From: Pseudomonas fluorescens
Lineage (GTDB): Bacteria; Pseudomonadota; Gammaproteobacteria; Pseudomonadales; Pseudomonadaceae
Assembly (NCBI RefSeq): GCF_019212185.1
Contig: NZ_CP078138.1
Span: forward strand, 4,942,501 to 5,006,500
Direction of reading: 5' to 3'
Length of the DNA stretch: 64,000 nt
A program made the translations under genes and the position numbers. Numbering within the stretch: position 1 is the first letter of the stretch; each line of letters opens with the position of its first letter. Below, piece after piece: positions 1 to 8,225 of the stretch. The notes under the pieces are model-generated. The model ran no database searches. It was not told the origin of the DNA and saw only the letters and a list, made by a program, of their open reading frames with translations.

Positions 1-353
1 AGCTCAAGAGCGAGCATGACGACCGTACCGCCAAGGATGCGGAATTCGTGTTCATCCGCGACAAGCTGGCCCTGGCGCAGAAGCTGATGGCGGAAAAAAC
101 CGTCAGCCTCAACGAAGCCGAACGCCGTGCGCAACATGCCGATATCGAAGCCAAGCAACTGGCGATGGAGAACATCCGGCGCAAGGCCAAGGGCGAAGAG
201 CCGCTCAAGGAGCTGAAAAAAGAGGACGAGGACGCCATCGCCGCCGAGCCGGACAAGACCAAGCCGGAAGACGACGCCTACCTGAGCGAGACCGGGCGCA
301 TTCTGCTCGACTACCTGAAGCTCAATACCGCGGTGGCCAGCAACAAGAAGTGA
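1..353 (+). CDS. prc: Carboxy-terminal processing (tail-specific) protease, C-terminal fragment
   Basis: The reading frame is open from the window edge, so only the last ~117 residues are present. They form the lysine/glutamate-rich C-terminal extension typical of Prc/Tsp periplasmic proteases, with a central stretch around NEAERRAQ and an ending around LLDYLKLN. The PDZ and Ser/Lys catalytic parts lie upstream of the window. Family members degrade periplasmic proteins with non-polar C-termini; in P. aeruginosa the orthologue at this position is AlgO, which acts on MucA. A strong terminator follows, and the next gene is the EAL-GGDEF gene, as at PA3257-PA3258. The assignment rests on the tail and on gene order. 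Confidence 0.85.
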   Translation, partial: LKSEHDDRTAKDAEFVFIRDKLALAQKLMAEKTVSLNEAERRAQHADIEAKQLAMENIRRKAKGEEPLKELKKEDEDAIAAEPDKTKPEDDAYLSETGRILLDYLKLNTAVASNKK

Positions 354-417
354 TGGCTATTTAATACTAGCCCTCTCCGGAGTGTCATCAAATAGACATC
401 ATTCTGTCGTGAAATAC

Positions 418-462
418 AGGACCGGGTTTGCTCTGCTACAGGGCCAACCCGGTCCTTTTTTT
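418..462 (+). terminator. Rho-independent terminator after prc
   Basis: A perfect 10-bp stem (GGACCGGGTT at 419-428 with AACCCGGTCC at 446-455) is followed by seven T residues at 456-462. It ends the protease transcript. Because it covers the upstream ATG at 428, it also argues that the next gene starts at 479. Confidence 0.9.
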
Positions 463-478
463 ATCGACAGAGATCGCC

Positions 479-2281
479 ATGACCACCACCGAACAGCTGA
501 GTGCCTTGAGTTCAATCCTGGCTCAACGCGGTTTGCACAGCCTGTTCCAGCCAATCATCAGCCTGTCCGAACGGCGCATCCTCGGCTATGAGGCCCTCAG
601 CCGCGGCCCTTCCAACAGTCCCCTGCATTCGCCTATCGCCCTGTTCGCCGTAGCCCGTCAGGCCGGTCGCCTAAGCGAGCTGGAAATGGCCTGCCGCTAC
701 AGCGCTTGCCGCCAGTTCAGCAGCCAACAATTGCCCGGCAAACTGTTTCTCAACGTCTCCCCCGAATCGCTGCTCGAACCCGAACACCAGCCTGGACGCA
801 CGCTGCAGATGCTTCAGGACTTCGGCATTGCACCCGACCAGGTGGTGATCGAATTGACCGAGCAAACCCCGACCGATGACTTCCAACTCCTGCAAAACGC
901 CTTGCATCATTATCGGGCGATGGGTTTTTCCATTGCCCTTGATGACCTGGGTGCCGGTTACTCCAGCTTGCGCCTGTGGTCGGAGCTGCGTCCGGACTAC
1001 GTGAAGATCGACCGGCACTTCATCGATGGCATTCATCAGGATGCGCTCAAGCGCGAGTTTGTCGGCTCGATCCTGCAGATTGCCCGGGCGTCGCGGGCGC
1101 AGGTGATTGCCGAAGGCATCGAATTACCGGAAGAGTTGGCGGTGCTGACCGAGATGGGTGTTGATCTGCTCCAGGGCTACCTGCTCTGCCGTCCGCAGGA
1201 ACAACCGCCACGCGAAGCCCGCGCACTGATGCCCAGGCATGACGGCAACGCTGCCGGGCTGAACGAGGAAGGCAGCGACTTGAGCGCGCTGCTCAACGAA
1301 CAGCCGGCGGTGACGCTCGACACAGCCACCGCCCATGTCCTTGAACGCTTCCGCCGCCAGGCCAATCTCAACTCGCTGGCGGTGCTCGATGAACAGGACC
1401 GTCCGTGCGGCATCGTCCATCGTCATTTGCTGTCCGACGCGTTGCTCAAGCCGTTTGCCACCGACCTGTTTGCCCGCAAGCCAATCAGCCGGCTGATGAG
1501 CGAGGATTTTCTGGCCGTGGAGATCAGCCAATCACTGCAACAGGTCAGCCGGTTGATCACCAGCCGCGCCCGCCAGCGCATCGAAGAAGATTTCATCATC
1601 ACCGCCAATGGCCGCTATCTGGGGCTGGGTCGGGTGATTGATGTGCTCAAGCTGATTACCGAACTGAAAATCCAACAGGCGCGCCATGCCAATCCGCTGA
1701 CCCTGCTACCGGGCAACGTGCCGATCCAGCAGTGCCTGACGCGCCTGCTGCAACAGCAGCGGGAGTCGATGATCTGCTATGTCGACATCGACAGCTTCAA
1801 GCCTTTCAACGATATCTATGGCTACGGCCGTGGCGACGAAGTGCTGTTGTGCCTGGCGCAGTGCCTGAACGAATGCATCGATCCGAGCCGGGATTTTGTC
1901 GGCCATATAGGCGGCGATGACTTTCTGCTGGTGCTCGGCCCGGGCGACTGGCACCAGCGACTTGCGCAATTGCGCGAGGACTTCCACCAACAGTGCCAAC
2001 GCTTCTACCGCGCCGAACACCTGGCCGCCGGTTGCTTCGTGGCGTCCAACCGCCAGGGTGCGCGCCAGGAGTTCGCCCTCCTGTCACTGTCGGTGGGCGT
2101 CGTGCATCTCTATCCACAGACCTGTGCGCAACTGGATGCCAGCCGCCTGGCGGAACTGGCCTCACAGGCCAAACACCACGCCAAGGGCACGTCCGGCGAC
2201 AGTGTTCATGTGATCGACAGCCTGGCGGCTGGAGCGGCTCTCAACCCTGATTGGAACGCGTCGCCAGCTCTTCCAGCTTGA
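479..2281 (+). CDS. EAL-CBS-GGDEF cyclic-di-GMP protein
   Basis: This 600-residue soluble protein has an N-terminal EAL phosphodiesterase domain (EAL at residues 38-40, then IELTEQ, DDLGAGYSS, VKIDRHF and EGIE), a CBS pair at about 260-400 and a C-terminal GGDEF domain with the variant GGDDF at 478-482. The EAL active-site motifs look intact, so c-di-GMP hydrolysis is plausible. The GGDEF domain keeps the DIDSFKPFND segment but has no RxxD inhibitory site at the usual distance. CBS pairs usually bind adenosyl ligands. No membrane segment is seen. The start at 479 is preferred because an in-frame ATG at 428 lies inside the upstream terminator. It corresponds to PA3258 by position, and its 3' end overlaps the convergent SEL1 gene by 41 bases. 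Confidence 0.85.
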   Translation: MTTTEQLSALSSILAQRGLHSLFQPIISLSERRILGYEALSRGPSNSPLHSPIALFAVARQAGRLSELEMACRYSACRQFSSQQLPGKLFLNVSPESLLEPEHQPGRTLQMLQDFGIAPDQVVIELTEQTPTDDFQLLQNALHHYRAMGFSIALDDLGAGYSSLRLWSELRPDYVKIDRHFIDGIHQDALKREFVGSILQIARASRAQVIAEGIELPEELAVLTEMGVDLLQGYLLCRPQEQPPREARALMPRHDGNAAGLNEEGSDLSALLNEQPAVTLDTATAHVLERFRRQANLNSLAVLDEQDRPCGIVHRHLLSDALLKPFATDLFARKPISRLMSEDFLAVEISQSLQQVSRLITSRARQRIEEDFIITANGRYLGLGRVIDVLKLITELKIQQARHANPLTLLPGNVPIQQCLTRLLQQQRESMICYVDIDSFKPFNDIYGYGRGDEVLLCLAQCLNECIDPSRDFVGHIGGDDFLLVLGPGDWHQRLAQLREDFHQQCQRFYRAEHLAAGCFVASNRQGARQEFALLSLSVGVVHLYPQTCAQLDASRLAELASQAKHHAKGTSGDSVHVIDSLAAGAALNPDWNASPALPA

Positions 2282-2648
2282 TCGCCGCCAGCGGGTGCCC
2301 GGCCTTGGCCGCCATGCCCCACCAGCGCGCCGCTTCCGCCGGATCGGGCGCTTTGCTCGGGGTTCCGGCCAGGCTGATCACACCGACCTGATACGCCGCC
2401 TTGCCATCGCCCGCCAAGGCCGCCAGGCGCAGCAAGCGCACGCCTTCCTCACGCGCCCCCAGGCCAACGCCGCGAAACGTCAGAATGTGCCCATAGAAGC
2501 TCTGGGCGCCGACATCGCCCAAGTTGGCCATGCGCGCGAATTGCCCTTCCATCCACTGCCAGACCCGTGGCTGGCGGACGAACCACGACCAATGAAACAG
2601 GCGCCGCGCCCACCAATAGCCGAGACGTGACTTGAGTCGCAAAAACAC
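2241..2648 (-). CDS. SEL1-repeat protein
   Basis: The 135-residue product starts at a GTG directly after the stop of the upstream gene, with GGAGG five bases before the start, so translation is probably coupled. The N-terminus is basic and aromatic (LGYWWARRLFHWSWF). The rest contains SEL1-like helical repeats (EEGVRLLRLAALAGDGKAAYQ and AARWWGMAAKAGHPLAA). Such repeats mediate protein contacts; no enzymatic role is implied. It is the last of three minus-strand genes and overlaps the 3' end of the EAL-GGDEF gene tail to tail. Function unknown. Confidence 0.75.
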   Translation of the reverse strand: MFLRLKSRLGYWWARRLFHWSWFVRQPRVWQWMEGQFARMANLGDVGAQSFYGHILTFRGVGLGAREEGVRLLRLAALAGDGKAAYQVGVISLAGTPSKAPDPAEAARWWGMAAKAGHPLAAIKLEELATRSNQG

Positions 2649-3020
2649 TCAGGCCTCCGCCGACTCGGGGTATTCGTATTCGAACACCCGGACCACTTCC
2701 GACGCATGCCAGGACGCTGCCGCAACGCCATCAGAAGGACCGGAGAAACGCCCCAGACGCTCGACACATTCGAAGAAGCCGGTGCGCGGCAAGCGGCTCG
2801 CCCCTTGGCTGATCACCAGCGAACTGCGCAAGGGCTGCTCGGCCCGTGCATCGAGGGCGGCCAGGTGTTCGAGCGCGGCGGTCAGGGTCTGCATGGCCGG
2901 GCTGGGCAACTGCAGACGTTCAAGCAAGGCACGATAGGTCAACAAATGGCGCTGTCGGCGCGCCTGATCCAGCTCCCCGAGCAAACCGTCCCAATGTTGA
3001 CGACTGATGCGTACGCTCAC
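2649..3020 (-). CDS. Conserved hypothetical protein coupled to an XRE regulator
   Basis: This 123-residue acidic protein is not one I recognise. It looks helical at the N-terminus (RISRQHWDGLLGELDQARRQRHLLTYRALLERL) and ends with RVFEYEYPESAEA. It begins within an ATGA overlap (4 bases) with the upstream XRE gene and abuts the SEL1 gene, so the three genes form one unit. By position it matches PA3260. There is no signal peptide, membrane segment or metal motif. A partner role with the XRE protein is possible but only inferred. Confidence 0.7.
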   Translation of the reverse strand: MSVRISRQHWDGLLGELDQARRQRHLLTYRALLERLQLPSPAMQTLTAALEHLAALDARAEQPLRSSLVISQGASRLPRTGFFECVERLGRFSGPSDGVAAASWHASEVVRVFEYEYPESAEA

Positions 3021-3358
3021 GACTCATCCCTCCAACCCTGCACCTTCAACTCCCAGGCCAGGCTGCGGCGAATCGCGGCGTCGGGTTGACGCTCGCCACT
3101 CTCAATCAGGGCCAGGTAAGAAGGGCTGATGCCTACCGTGCGGGCCAGCGCCTCAATGGCGATGCCCTGTTCTTCACGCAAACGACGGAGTTGATCCAGA
3201 CCCACCAATACTGGGTCCGAGGTGGCCGCGTGATGAGCTGTTGCTTCACGCGAGGGTTGTTCCGTGACACCTGCCGCTTTCAATAATGCTTGATACTGAG
3301 CCCATGGCAAAACCGCATATTCGGGCTCTCCATCGCGTGCAATTATCTGAATATCCAT
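3017..3358 (-). CDS. XRE-family helix-turn-helix regulator with an antitoxin-like N-terminus
   Basis: The chosen ATG at 3358 gives 113 residues; an upstream in-frame codon at 3382 would add eight residues. Residues 1-30 (MDIQIIARDGEPEYAVLPWAQYQALL) resemble the N-terminal strand-helix part of Phd-type antitoxins. Residues ~55-113 form an XRE/Cro helix-turn-helix (LRRLREEQGIAIEALARTVGISPSYLALIESGERQP). It is probably a DNA-binding regulator acting on its own promoter. It overlaps the next gene by 4 bases. The two-gene layout resembles a toxin-antitoxin pair, but the partner has no recognised toxin fold. Confidence 0.75.
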   Translation of the reverse strand: MDIQIIARDGEPEYAVLPWAQYQALLKAAGVTEQPSREATAHHAATSDPVLVGLDQLRRLREEQGIAIEALARTVGISPSYLALIESGERQPDAAIRRSLAWELKVQGWRDES

Positions 3359-3473
3359 GACTACCCCGTAGGACAACAACACTTAGCGAGTCGGCACTTT
3401 TCCCTAGAAGTGTAATCCTAACAGTCGCCAAGGTCGCGGTGGGGCATCAATCTGAAGTTGGATCCGGAACAAT

Positions 3474-3929
3474 TCAGCTATTTTTCGGACGTTGCAGCCT
3501 TAATTTTTCTGGCGAATCGGGTAGACGCTCGACCAAGGCAAGCTTTTCCGGATGCTGGCGAGTGCGCCAGAGCCGGAAGGCGTTCAGTTCGTCATCGAGG
3601 GTTTTCATCAGCCACGCCAGAACCGCGATGTCATCGATCATGCCAAACAACGGCAGGAAATCCGGGATCGCATCCACTGGACTGAGGAAATACATCAGGC
3701 CGGCCACCACTGACACCAGGGCCTTGGGACTGATGGCCCGGTACTCGCCCCGCCAGTACGCCAGGCACAAGGCCTGCAGCAGGCGCAGATCGTCCTTGAG
3801 CTTGCCCAGTCGGTTGCCTTGGGTGGCCCCCTTGCTGGCCACGGCAAAGAGCAGGGTCGGCAAACGCCCACGGCTGATCAATCGACCGGCGAGTGGCAAG
3901 AATCGGGCGAAATTCCACGGTGTTTTCAT
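3474..3929 (-). CDS. DUF1232 (YkvA-type) membrane protein
   Basis: This 151-residue protein carries the DUF1232 signature in its middle (ISPKALVSVVAGLMYFLSPVDAIPDFLPLFGMIDDIAVLAWLM), which probably forms one or two membrane helices. The ATG at 3929 is preferred over the GTG at 3932 because GGAGG lies four bases upstream of the ATG. Function is unknown for the family. Its start lies only 18 bases from an inverted pair of perfect DnaA boxes (3947-3971), so DnaA may influence its transcription. No operon partner is visible. Confidence 0.8.
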   Translation of the reverse strand: MKTPWNFARFLPLAGRLISRGRLPTLLFAVASKGATQGNRLGKLKDDLRLLQALCLAYWRGEYRAISPKALVSVVAGLMYFLSPVDAIPDFLPLFGMIDDIAVLAWLMKTLDDELNAFRLWRTRQHPEKLALVERLPDSPEKLRLQRPKNS

Positions 3930-3946
3930 CACGCCTCCACTGAAAT

Positions 3947-4103
3947 GTTATCCACATATATTGTGGATAACCTTGTGAACAGAGCCACTTTCCATGCCTC
4001 AAAGCCCCGTTTTACAAGGGCTCACGTCAGATCGGGCGTTTTTTACACACATAAAAAAAACCCAACAATTCATTGACTTGGCAATCTTCAGCGGTTACCC
4101 ACA
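3947..4103. promoter_or_regulatory. Composite element A with inverted DnaA boxes and A/T tracts
   Basis: Two perfect DnaA boxes face each other (TTATCCACA at 3948-3956 and its complement at 3962-3970; arms extend to 10 bp, spacer TATAT). A third, one-mismatch box TTACCCACA is at 4095-4103. Between them lie GGGCTC (4018-4023), a T6 tract (4039-4044), an A8 tract (4053-4060) and TTCATTGACTT (4069-4079). The same parts in the same order and nearly the same spacing recur at 21854-21985. It fills most of the 290-base gap between the DUF1232 gene and the FKBP gene. DnaA binding is inferred from the consensus only. Confidence 0.6.
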
Positions 4104-4176
4104 GCAGTCCTAATCCTATGACTGCCGGTATCGCCATCGGTTCGAACCGATTCTCGCCCGCCGGCCGCCAGATGCA

Positions 4177-4204
4177 ACAACGCCCCGGATAAGCGGGGCG
4201 TTGT
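4177..4204 (-). terminator. Hairpin terminator after the FKBP isomerase gene
   Basis: An 11-bp stem (left arm 4177-4187, right arm 4194-4204, loop ATAAG(C)) lies just downstream of the minus-strand FKBP gene. The T-tract is weak on both strands, so termination strength is uncertain. Confidence 0.6.
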
Positions 4205-4222
4205 GTTCAAGCCGGACGCTGA

Positions 4223-4936
4223 TTACTTGGCGTCGTCTTGCTTGGCTGGATCCTTGATTGCCAGCAGTTCCAGGTCGAATACCAGCACCGAGTTGGCCGG
4301 AATTGCCGGGCTTGGGCTTTGAGCGCCGTAGGCCAGTTCGCTAGGAATGAACAGCTTGTACTTCTCGCCGACGTGCATCAGTTGCAGGCCTTCGACCCAA
4401 CCCGGGATCACGCCGCTAACTGGCAGATCGATCGGGCTGCCGCGCTCGACCGAGCTGTCGAAAACGGTGCCGTTGGTCAGGGTGCCGGTGTAGTGCACAG
4501 TTACCACGTCGGTAGGCTTTGGCTGCGGGCCATCGGCCTTCTTCACGACTTCATACTGCAGGCCGGAAGCGGTGGTAGTTACACCGGCTTTCTTGGCGTT
4601 GTCTTCGAGGAATTTCTTGCCGGCGGCAGCCGACTCTTCGCTCATCTTGGCCATGCGCTCTTCAGCACGCTTTTGCAGCGCGGCGAAGGCTTCGACCAGC
4701 TCTTCATCTTTAAGCTTCTGTTCTTTCTTGCCGACAGCATCTTCGATGCCTTGGGCTACGGCTTTCGAGTCCAGGTCATCCATGCCTTCCTGAGCCAGGC
4801 TTTTACCCATGTTCAGGCCGATACCGTAGGAAGCTTTTTGCGCCGGAGTTTTCAGCTCGACACTGGTCTGCGAGTCACAACCCGCGAGTACCAGGCTAAC
4901 CAGGGCCACCGCCGCCGCCAACCGATGCTGTTTCAT
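4223..4936 (-). CDS. FKBP-type peptidyl-prolyl cis-trans isomerase lipoprotein (FkpA/Mip-like)
   Basis: The 237-residue precursor has a lipoprotein signal with lipobox LAGC at residues ~17-20. A helical dimerisation region typical of FkpA/Mip follows (~30-115), then a C-terminal FKBP domain (~118-228) with VHYTGTLTNGTVFDSS, GVIPGWVEGLQLM and IPSELAYG. These residues form the proline-binding pocket. It should act in the envelope as a folding catalyst and chaperone. The gene is monocistronic on the minus strand, in the place of PA3262. Paralogues (FkpA, FklB, Mip) cannot be separated by eye, so no symbol is given. Confidence 0.88.
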   Translation of the reverse strand: MKQHRLAAAVALVSLVLAGCDSQTSVELKTPAQKASYGIGLNMGKSLAQEGMDDLDSKAVAQGIEDAVGKKEQKLKDEELVEAFAALQKRAEERMAKMSEESAAAGKKFLEDNAKKAGVTTTASGLQYEVVKKADGPQPKPTDVVTVHYTGTLTNGTVFDSSVERGSPIDLPVSGVIPGWVEGLQLMHVGEKYKLFIPSELAYGAQSPSPAIPANSVLVFDLELLAIKDPAKQDDAK

Positions 4937-5208
4937 GCTATTTCCTTGTTCATGCGCCTAAAGGGCAATCGAATAAAGCCGCGAGCTTATCAGGCCGCCA
5001 CGACCAATGGCTACCGGCATAAGAGCAGGAAAGCGGCGATAAGTTCAGGTGTTTTAACGCGTTTTCCACACCGAGGTGGTGAAGTTTCTGTCAGCAACTA
5101 CGCAATCCGCCAAACATTACCTCCTGCAACAAAGATTGGCGTAATGGCCACTTGCTGCTGAACTTTAGCTCAGGCATAAACCCACCCCCATTTACAAGGA
5201 AGTTTATT

Positions 5209-7017
5209 GTGCGTTTTCTCCTGCGTGCCCTGTTGCTGATCCTCGTCCTCGTGGGCGTACTGGTGGCCGTCGTGCTGTATTACGTGGCCAACCCGAGACT
5301 CCCGGTCTATCAGCCTGTCGAGCAGGTGCATTACCAGGAACAGTGGAGCGAGGCGGAGCGCCAGACCTATTACTTCACGCCCCAGGGTACTCAGGTCAAA
5401 GGCTTGCGCTACGACTGGTTCACCGCCCTCGAACTGCCCTTTTCCAAGCAGCGTTTCGCCACGCCCGAGTACCTGGCGCGCTTCGGCTTCCTGGTGGATC
5501 CGGCGCGATCGAAGACGCCAGCCAATCCGGGCAACCTGCCGGTTGGCTTCGCGCGACACCGCAACGGCGACAGCCAGGAAGAGTTTCTGGATATTACCTG
5601 CGCCGCCTGCCACACCGGCGAACTGCGCTTCAAGGGCCAGGCATTGCGTATCGATGGCGGCTCGGCACAGCACGTGCTGCCCTCCAGCGTGCCGACATTG
5701 CGCGGCGGCAGCTTCGGCCAGGCGCTGGTTGCCAGCCTCGCTTCGACCTATTACCTGCCGTGGAAATTCGAACGCTTCGCCCGCGCGGTCCTCGGCCCTG
5801 ACTACGAGACCGGACACGAACAACTGCGCAAGGACTTCAAGGCCTCGCTCGACACCTTCCTGCGCGTTGCCTGGAATGACACCCATCGCGGCCTCTACCC
5901 GACCGAGGAAGGCCCCGGCCGCACAGACGCCTTCGGCCGTATCGCCAATGCCACGTTTGGCGATGCCATTTCCGCCGACAACTATCGCGTCGCCAACGCC
6001 CCGGTGGATTACCCGCAACTCTGGGACATCTGGACCTTCGACTGGGTGCAGTGGAACGGTTCGGCCCAGCAACCCATGGCCCGCAACATAGGCGAGGCGC
6101 TAGGCGTGGGCGCCACACTAGACTTCTTTGCCGCCGACGGCCAACCGCTCAAGGGTGAGGCGCGCTACCCCTCCAGCGTACGGGTGCGCGACCTGCATTT
6201 GATCGAAGAAACCCTCAAGCGCCTGCAACCGCCGACCTGGCCTCAGGAACTGCTAGGCAATGTCGATCTGCCCTTGGCCGCCCAGGGGCGCACGCTGTTC
6301 AGCGAGAACTGCGCCGGCTGCCACGTACCCAACGTCATCGAGGCCAACGGCCGGCCCGAGAAGCAATTGAAGATGCTGCCCGTGGCCTACATCGGTACCG
6401 ACCCGTCCAGTGCCACCAACATCGCCGACCACCGTTTTGATGTCAGCGCCCTGCAGTGGGATCCGGCGGAACTGGCCAAGCTGGATGTGAAACTGCAACC
6501 CACACCCACCGAGCCGCTGGACCTGAGCCAACTCTCGGTGGCCAAGGGCTTGGCGTATGTCACCGCCTTCGTGGAGAACCGCGCCTACCGCGACGCCAAT
6601 ATCACGCCAGCCGAGCGCCCGGAAATGGACGGCTTCGCCCTGCCAATCGGCGTGCGCGAGCGTGTGGCGTACAAAGCCCGGCCACTGGCGGGCGTGTGGG
6701 CTACCGCGCCGTTCCTGCATAACGGCTCGGTGCCGAACCTGTACCAATTGCTGTCTCCGCAAAGTGAACGCGCCAGCACCTTCTATAAAGGTACGTTCGA
6801 GTACGACCCGCAGCACCTGGGTTATCGAACCGAAGCCTTCGACAACGGTTTTCTGTTCGATACCCGCATCACCGGCAACCACAACAGCGGTCACGAATTC
6901 CGCGCCGGCGAGCGCGGTAACGGGGTCATAGGTCGCTTGCTGCAACCGCAGGAACGCTGGGCGCTGCTGGAGTACCTGAAAGTCCTCGGTGGCCCGCTGG
7001 AGGCGCAACTGCCATGA
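5209..7017 (+). CDS. RoxA-like dihaem c-type cytochrome, membrane-anchored
   Basis: The start is taken as the GTG at 5209, preceded by AAGGA at a good distance; the ATG at 5152 adds 19 residues with no signal. The 602-residue product has an N-terminal membrane helix (~4-26) and two haem c motifs, CAACH at 131-135 and CAGCH at 368-372, about 237 residues apart. The C-terminal segment LAGVWATAPFLHNGSVPNLYQLL is shared by RoxA/RoxB latex oxygenases and related dihaem cytochrome c peroxidase-like proteins. It should be periplasmic and anchored. It could be a dioxygenase, a peroxidase or an electron carrier; RoxA-like activity on polyisoprene is not implied. A catalase-like gene follows 28 bases downstream in the same operon. 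Confidence 0.75.
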   Translation: MRFLLRALLLILVLVGVLVAVVLYYVANPRLPVYQPVEQVHYQEQWSEAERQTYYFTPQGTQVKGLRYDWFTALELPFSKQRFATPEYLARFGFLVDPARSKTPANPGNLPVGFARHRNGDSQEEFLDITCAACHTGELRFKGQALRIDGGSAQHVLPSSVPTLRGGSFGQALVASLASTYYLPWKFERFARAVLGPDYETGHEQLRKDFKASLDTFLRVAWNDTHRGLYPTEEGPGRTDAFGRIANATFGDAISADNYRVANAPVDYPQLWDIWTFDWVQWNGSAQQPMARNIGEALGVGATLDFFAADGQPLKGEARYPSSVRVRDLHLIEETLKRLQPPTWPQELLGNVDLPLAAQGRTLFSENCAGCHVPNVIEANGRPEKQLKMLPVAYIGTDPSSATNIADHRFDVSALQWDPAELAKLDVKLQPTPTEPLDLSQLSVAKGLAYVTAFVENRAYRDANITPAERPEMDGFALPIGVRERVAYKARPLAGVWATAPFLHNGSVPNLYQLLSPQSERASTFYKGTFEYDPQHLGYRTEAFDNGFLFDTRITGNHNSGHEFRAGERGNGVIGRLLQPQERWALLEYLKVLGGPLEAQLP

Positions 7018-7045
7018 ACTCAATATTGGTGAAAAGGAGCCGCCC

Positions 7046-8182
7046 ATGCTGATGACCCTGTGGCAACGTATCGGCGCACTGCTGGTCAAAATCCTCATGC
7101 TGCTGGCGGGTCTTGGCCTTCTGGGCTGGGCGGCGGCCACCGCCTGGTTCGCCTGGCAGCATCGCGGGCCGGCGTCCGTCGAAGAACAGATTCCTGCCGG
7201 CGAAGCGGCAATGACCCAGGACGTGATCCAGACCGCGGTGCGCATCGTCGACCAGCACCGGGAAAACACCCGCTACTTGCGCGACGCCCATGCCAAGGCA
7301 CACGGCTGCCTGCGCGCCGAGGTCCAGGTGCTGCCGCAGCTGTCCGAGGATTTGCGCCAGGGTGTGTTTAGCGAGCCGGGCAAGATCTGGCAAGCGACCA
7401 TGCGTCTGTCCAATGGCAACGCCTACCCACAGTTCGACAGCCTGCGCGATGCCCGGGGCATGGCCTTGAAACTGCTGGATGTACCGGGTGCTCAGTTGCT
7501 CAAGGACCGTCAAGGACGTGGCGAACAGGATTTCGTGATGTTTAACCATGCGAATTTCTTCGTCAGCGATGTCGCCGAGTATCGTCAGAACGTTGCCGCG
7601 CAGGCCGACGGCAAAAAAGCCATGGCCTTCTTCCCCTCCTGGGATCCGCGCAGTTGGCAGGTTCGCCATCTGTTCATCGCCCTGGCCACGCTGGCGCCCG
7701 CCCCCGCCAGCCCGACACAGACTACTTATTTTTCGGTTTCGCCTTACAAGTTCGGCAACGCCAATGCCAAATTCCGTGTCGCGCCGGATCCGGACAGTTG
7801 CCCGAGCTACACCCTGCCCGCGCAGAACCAGGACCTGCCGAACTTCCTGCGCAGCGCCTTGAACCAGCAGCTGTCGACGGATCGGGTCGACGCCTGTTTT
7901 GTCCTGCAGATCCAGCGCCAGGACCCGAGCAAATACATGCCCATCGAAGACACCAGCATCGAATGGCGCGAAAGCGACGCGCCATTCGAAACCGTGGCGC
8001 GGATCAGGATCCCGGCCCAGGACTTCGACACCCCGGCGCAGAACCTGCAATGCGACAACCTGTCATTCAATCCCTGGTTTGGTCTTGAGGCCCATCGACC
8101 AATCGGTGGCATTAACCGCTTGCGCAAGGCAGTGTATGAAGCCGTCAGCGACTACCGGCACGCCCGAAACAGCGAGCAATAA
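7046..8182 (+). CDS. Catalase-superfamily haem protein with an N-terminal membrane anchor
   Basis: The start at 7046 follows AGGAG by six bases; the 378-residue product begins with a hydrophobic anchor (~9-37) instead of a cytosolic catalase N-terminus. Catalase-fold landmarks are visible: HAK with His82 as the likely distal histidine, RLSNGN (~117), the segment FVMFNHANFF with the expected Asn, and RKAVY near the end (Arg360, Tyr364), which fits the RxxxY haem-ligand motif. It lacks the extra C-terminal parts of large catalases and resembles small catalase-like peroxidases. Location is probably periplasmic, beside the RoxA-like cytochrome, which suggests peroxide handling for that protein. 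The substrate is not known. Confidence 0.78.
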   Translation: MLMTLWQRIGALLVKILMLLAGLGLLGWAAATAWFAWQHRGPASVEEQIPAGEAAMTQDVIQTAVRIVDQHRENTRYLRDAHAKAHGCLRAEVQVLPQLSEDLRQGVFSEPGKIWQATMRLSNGNAYPQFDSLRDARGMALKLLDVPGAQLLKDRQGRGEQDFVMFNHANFFVSDVAEYRQNVAAQADGKKAMAFFPSWDPRSWQVRHLFIALATLAPAPASPTQTTYFSVSPYKFGNANAKFRVAPDPDSCPSYTLPAQNQDLPNFLRSALNQQLSTDRVDACFVLQIQRQDPSKYMPIEDTSIEWRESDAPFETVARIRIPAQDFDTPAQNLQCDNLSFNPWFGLEAHRPIGGINRLRKAVYEAVSDYRHARNSEQ

Positions 8183-8187
8183 GCTGA

Positions 8188-8214
8188 TCTGAAGCCGGTC
8201 ACCCCGGCTTCAGA
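8188..8214. terminator. Intergenic hairpin between convergent redox genes
   Basis: A 10-11 bp stem (CTGAAGCCGG at 8189-8198 with its complement at 8204-8213) sits in the 43-base gap between the catalase-like gene and the convergent five-haem cytochrome gene. It can act in both directions; T-tracts are poor. Confidence 0.6.
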
Positions 8215-8225
8215 CCTTTCCGGGT

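Noticed and set aside
3947..4204. Plus-strand small RNA from TTGACT at 4073 to the hairpin at 4177
   Set aside because: No -10 element at the right distance from TTGACT, and the hairpin is better explained as the terminator of the FKBP gene; left as part of the DnaA-box element.
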